DNA of 8,425 nucleotides, taken from Chlamydiota bacterium (GTDB lineage: Bacteria; Chlamydiota; Chlamydiia; Chlamydiales; VGMA01). Made by a program: the position numbers and the translations under genes. Shown here one piece after another: positions 6,042-8,425 of the stretch (its first letter is position 1; each line of letters opens with the position of its first letter). The stretch covers positions 1-8,425 of the forward strand of contig VGMA01000069.1 of assembly GCA_016866575.1 (NCBI GenBank), written 5' to 3'. Under the pieces are notes generated by a model. It was not told where the DNA came from and did no database searches. It was given only the letters and a program-made list of their open reading frames with translations.

Positions 6042-7093
6042 AAACGCACCGCATGGTTAGGGCGAACATTGAGCTGACCTTGTGTGACTACTTTTTCCCC
6101 GATACTGACTCCTGATTTTACCTCTACAAAATTACCAATCTGCTCTCCTAATTCTAAAGGACGATACTCTGCGATATTTTCTTGATTGATAACAAAAGCA
6201 TACTGCCCTTTTTGACCGATATTTACCGCTTCTTCCGGAATCAAAAGAGCTTCTTCTTCTTGTAAAATCACTTCGATACGAACAAATTGCCCTGGCCAGA
6301 AGATATTTGATGAATTTTCAAGTTCTCCTCGAAGAGGAATCATCCCGGTTTTTTGATCTATTTGATTTTCTACAAGGACAAGTTTACCTAAAAAGATCGC
6401 ATCAGGACGATCTGGGAAGGTCACTTTGATGACTCTTTCTCCCGCTGATTGAAATCGCATTAAGCGTAAGAAATCTCTTTCAGGAATAGAAAAGTCAACG
6501 TAAATAGGATCTATTTGTTTGATTATGATCAAAGGCTCGCCGTTATTGACGATTAAGTTTCCAATATCGATCAGTTGCTTGCTTGTGATACCTGTAAAAG
6601 GGGCCTTGATAAAACAATAATCGAGATTGATTTCGGCCTTTTTAAGAAGAGCTTCGTTTTTTAATAGCTCTGCTTCATATGCCTGCTTTCTTGTTTGGAA
6701 TTCCAAAAAATTGAGCTCTGAAACGTATTGCTTAGGCAATAAACGCTCATACATATTCACTTTTTCTGTGGCATAGCTCAAGTTGACTTTGGTTTCTTCC
6801 AAAGTGGCTTTAGCTTGATCAACGGCTGTTTGATAAACCCTTGGGTCTATGGTAAAAAGAAGGTCTGATTTATTGACGATACTACCTTCTTTGAAATGGA
6901 CAAAAAGGAGCTCTCCTTCTACTTGCGCTTTGATTTCAGCGGAATTGTATGCAGTAAAATGTCCTATACCTCTGATGGCAATAGGGATGATTTCTTTTTT
7001 GATCTCTTCTACTTTTACCTTAGGCAAGAGGGGAGCTGTTGGCTGTTTTTGAGAGCAGGCAACAAGTAAAAATAAGAAAATCAATTTTCGCAT
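6038..7093 (-). CDS. RND efflux periplasmic adaptor (membrane fusion protein), lipoprotein
   Basis: The adaptor bridges the inner-membrane pump and the outer-membrane channel. The 351-residue protein opens with a short lipoprotein signal, MRKLIFLFLLVAC, lipobox L10-V11-A12-C13. The first half of the lipoyl/barrel-sandwich domain is around AQVEGELLFVHFKEGSIV (56-73). A coiled-coil hairpin spans about 85-155. The second lipoyl half is around KAPFTGITSKQLIDIGNLI (163-181). The beta-barrel, with VDFSIPERD (199-207) and the family-like DQKTGMIPLRGE (246-257), and a membrane-proximal C-terminal part follow. Length and order are normal for the AcrA/MexA class. The start is supported by AGGA 5 nt upstream. 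It overlaps the outer-membrane factor gene by 13 bp and the pump gene by 4 bp. Residue +2 after the lipid cysteine is serine, not the aspartate of AcrA, so membrane placement is open. Confidence 0.94.
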   Translation of the reverse strand: MRKLIFLFLLVACSQKQPTAPLLPKVKVEEIKKEIIPIAIRGIGHFTAYNSAEIKAQVEGELLFVHFKEGSIVNKSDLLFTIDPRVYQTAVDQAKATLEETKVNLSYATEKVNMYERLLPKQYVSELNFLEFQTRKQAYEAELLKNEALLKKAEINLDYCFIKAPFTGITSKQLIDIGNLIVNNGEPLIIIKQIDPIYVDFSIPERDFLRLMRFQSAGERVIKVTFPDRPDAIFLGKLVLVENQIDQKTGMIPLRGELENSSNIFWPGQFVRIEVILQEEEALLIPEEAVNIGQKGQYAFVINQENIAEYRPLELGEQIGNFVEVKSGVSIGEKVVTQGQLNVRPNHAVRL

Positions 7094-8425
7094 AAAGTTC
7101 CTGTAGCAAAATTTACGTTAATAATGGACATGAATAAATCCCGTTTAGCTCCTATTAAGCGAGCCCTTGCATCAGAAAGAGATGAAGAAGCTGAAAACAG
7201 ATCCAAAATATCTAATGTCCCTTGGACGTATCTTGCGAATACGGCTCCATACTCGTTTTGAGCTGCTTCTAGGTATTGTTCAGCTAGCAAAAGCTCTTTT
7301 TTTGAAGATTCAAAGGTGTTGTAAGCTGTACGTACTTCGGAGGTGATTGACAACTCTACTTGTTTTAAAACAGAAAGACTCGATTGCAAGAGTGCTACAG
7401 CTTGCTTTACTTGGTTTTGATAGAGAAACCCTGAAAAAATCGGGAAAGATAGATTGAGCTGGACGCTGTAGGTTCCATTATCTGAATAGCCATCTGTGTA
7501 CCAGGTTTGTCCTCCGTTACCAGAAACATCAATTTGAGGGTAAACTTGAGCCCTTTGAGCTTCTACGTTTGCTTCATTAGATAAAACTTTTGCTTTTGCA
7601 GCTAAATAATTTGGCCTGTGATCTTTTGCTAAAAGAACAAGTTCTTCTACAGAAAGTTCTATATTCTTTAGAGGGGGAGACTCAGGAAAGAGGGGAAGAT
7701 CCAATTTCAAATCTGTAGGTATTCCTAACACTTCTAAAAGATGGATGTAGGAATTTTGAGTTTTTGTTTGTTCTGATATCAGGCGTATTTCTTTTTGCAG
7801 ATATTGAGTTTTTGCTTGCAATACATCAGTGACGTTTTTGATTCCTAATTCAAAGTTGTCTAATGCAGCTTTATAATTTTCCGAGGCCTCTTTTAAGTCT
7901 TCTTCAAGTGCGATCAATAGAGATTTTTCATAGAGATAATCGTAGAAAGAGGAAGAAATTTGTTGTAAAACATTTTGGATCTCTTGGCTATGTGTCCAAT
8001 TGGCGTAATAAAGAGCTTGAAGACTTGTTTCGCTAACAGCGCTTCTTTCTCCTGAATCCCAGATTGTATAATTAAGTAAAACAAGGGGTCCATATGCAGT
8101 AGATGTGCTGCTTGCAAAGGTGTTTCCCAGAATATAACCAATCCTTTCAGAAAGTACATATCCTTCAAAAGAGAGATTGGGGTAATAACTCGATAGTGTT
8201 TCAGCATAACTTGCAGCAGCTTCTCTAGATTCTTGCCATACTTTAGACAAACTTGGAGAATTCATCAGACCTATATTGAAAAGCTCTGCTAAAGCAAGGA
8301 CATGATCATTTGCAGGTAGTTCTGTAGGAGAATCTGCATACACTCTTGAAATTTTTTTTATCTCTTTATTAGGGGCAGACCAGCTTTTAGTCAAAGTCAA
8401 AGGGGAGTAATTCCAGGGAGATATC
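7081..8425 (-). CDS. TolC-like outer-membrane factor of RND efflux system, 5' end cut by window edge
   Basis: This is the channel protein, usually a trimer with a beta-barrel in the outer membrane and a long alpha-helical periplasmic tunnel. 447 codons are visible. The two-fold internal repeat of the family is clear: each half has a helix rich in A, E, Q and L, a strand pair (YPNLSFEGYVL in the first, YPQIDVSGNGG in the second) and a WDSG or FPIFSG turn entering the next helix. YVQGTLDILDLFSASSSLSDAR near the end matches the usual G.....DVL.A...L..AR helix. A TTG at 8400 could be read as a start, but the frame stays open to the right edge (visible start ISPWNYSPLTLTKSW), so the N-terminus, and any signal peptide, lies outside. 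The first gene of the operon as seen here; it overlaps the adaptor gene by 13 bp. Regulation cannot be seen. Confidence 0.93.
   Translation of the reverse strand, partial: ISPWNYSPLTLTKSWSAPNKEIKKISRVYADSPTELPANDHVLALAELFNIGLMNSPSLSKVWQESREAAASYAETLSSYYPNLSFEGYVLSERIGYILGNTFASSTSTAYGPLVLLNYTIWDSGERSAVSETSLQALYYANWTHSQEIQNVLQQISSSFYDYLYEKSLLIALEEDLKEASENYKAALDNFELGIKNVTDVLQAKTQYLQKEIRLISEQTKTQNSYIHLLEVLGIPTDLKLDLPLFPESPPLKNIELSVEELVLLAKDHRPNYLAAKAKVLSNEANVEAQRAQVYPQIDVSGNGGQTWYTDGYSDNGTYSVQLNLSFPIFSGFLYQNQVKQAVALLQSSLSVLKQVELSITSEVRTAYNTFESSKKELLLAEQYLEAAQNEYGAVFARYVQGTLDILDLFSASSSLSDARARLIGAKRDLFMSIINVNFATGTLCEN
7099..7102 (-). promoter_or_regulatory. Ribosome binding site of the adaptor gene, inside the OMF coding region
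   Basis: Minus-strand AGGA (within CAGGAAC) lies 5 nt before the adaptor ATG and inside the last codons of the upstream gene. It fixes the start and explains how an overlapping gene can reinitiate. Confidence 0.55.

Noticed and set aside
6849..7052. Plus-strand 67-codon frame
   Set aside because: Antisense shadow of the adaptor gene, covering its signal-peptide region.
7914..8207. Minus-strand 97-codon frame
   Set aside because: Shifted frame inside the TolC-like gene, whose own frame carries clear family motifs.
8398..8400. TTG at 8400 as the start of the TolC-like protein
   Set aside because: The frame remains open to the right edge and the sequence upstream looks like coding; the protein lacks any signal peptide if begun here.

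Overview
The window reads as a piece of a chlamydial chromosome, most likely from an amoeba-associated or other 'environmental' lineage (Parachlamydiales-like) rather than from Chlamydiaceae. The base composition is AT-rich. The DNA polymerase sliding clamp (dnaN) and smpB lie side by side on the same strand, a neighbourhood I recall from Chlamydia, and both proteins carry wording I associate with chlamydial homologues (for example FFQLIRE in DnaN and NHEERR before RKLLLHK in SmpB). The RND tripartite efflux operon fits an environmental chlamydia better than the reduced human and animal pathogens. The placement rests on recalled family resemblance, not on a search.

Layout, left to right. Positions 1-949 hold the first 316 codons of dnaN on the minus strand, cut by the left edge. 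A 149 bp gap with a possible dnaN promoter follows, then smpB (minus, 1099-1554). A hairpin and a possible promoter very close to the smpB start separate it from a 112-residue orphan (minus, 1630-1968), which has its own extended -10 promoter candidate. Next is a TerC-family membrane protein (minus, 2017-2607). The only plus-strand gene, a stand-alone GGQ release-factor-like protein (2617-2961), starts 9 bp from the TerC start and ends in a hairpin followed by a U-tract. The right 5.5 kb is one minus-strand operon transcribed as outer-membrane factor (7081 to the right edge, 5' end missing), membrane fusion protein (6038-7093), then RND inner-membrane pump (2970-6041). The genes overlap by 13 and 4 bp.

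How the genes work together. The OMF, MFP and RND proteins should form one proton-driven efflux complex spanning both membranes; the catalytic residues of the pump are present. SmpB (tmRNA partner) and the GGQ protein both belong to families that rescue stalled ribosomes, so two rescue routes may sit within about 1.1 kb. TerC is probably a metal-ion (Mn2+-type) transporter. I found no tRNA, rRNA, insertion sequence, CRISPR array or origin. I do not see an unmistakable new system; the points most worth checking are the rescue-factor pairing, the smpB leader, the crowded TerC/GGQ start region and the OMF-first efflux operon.
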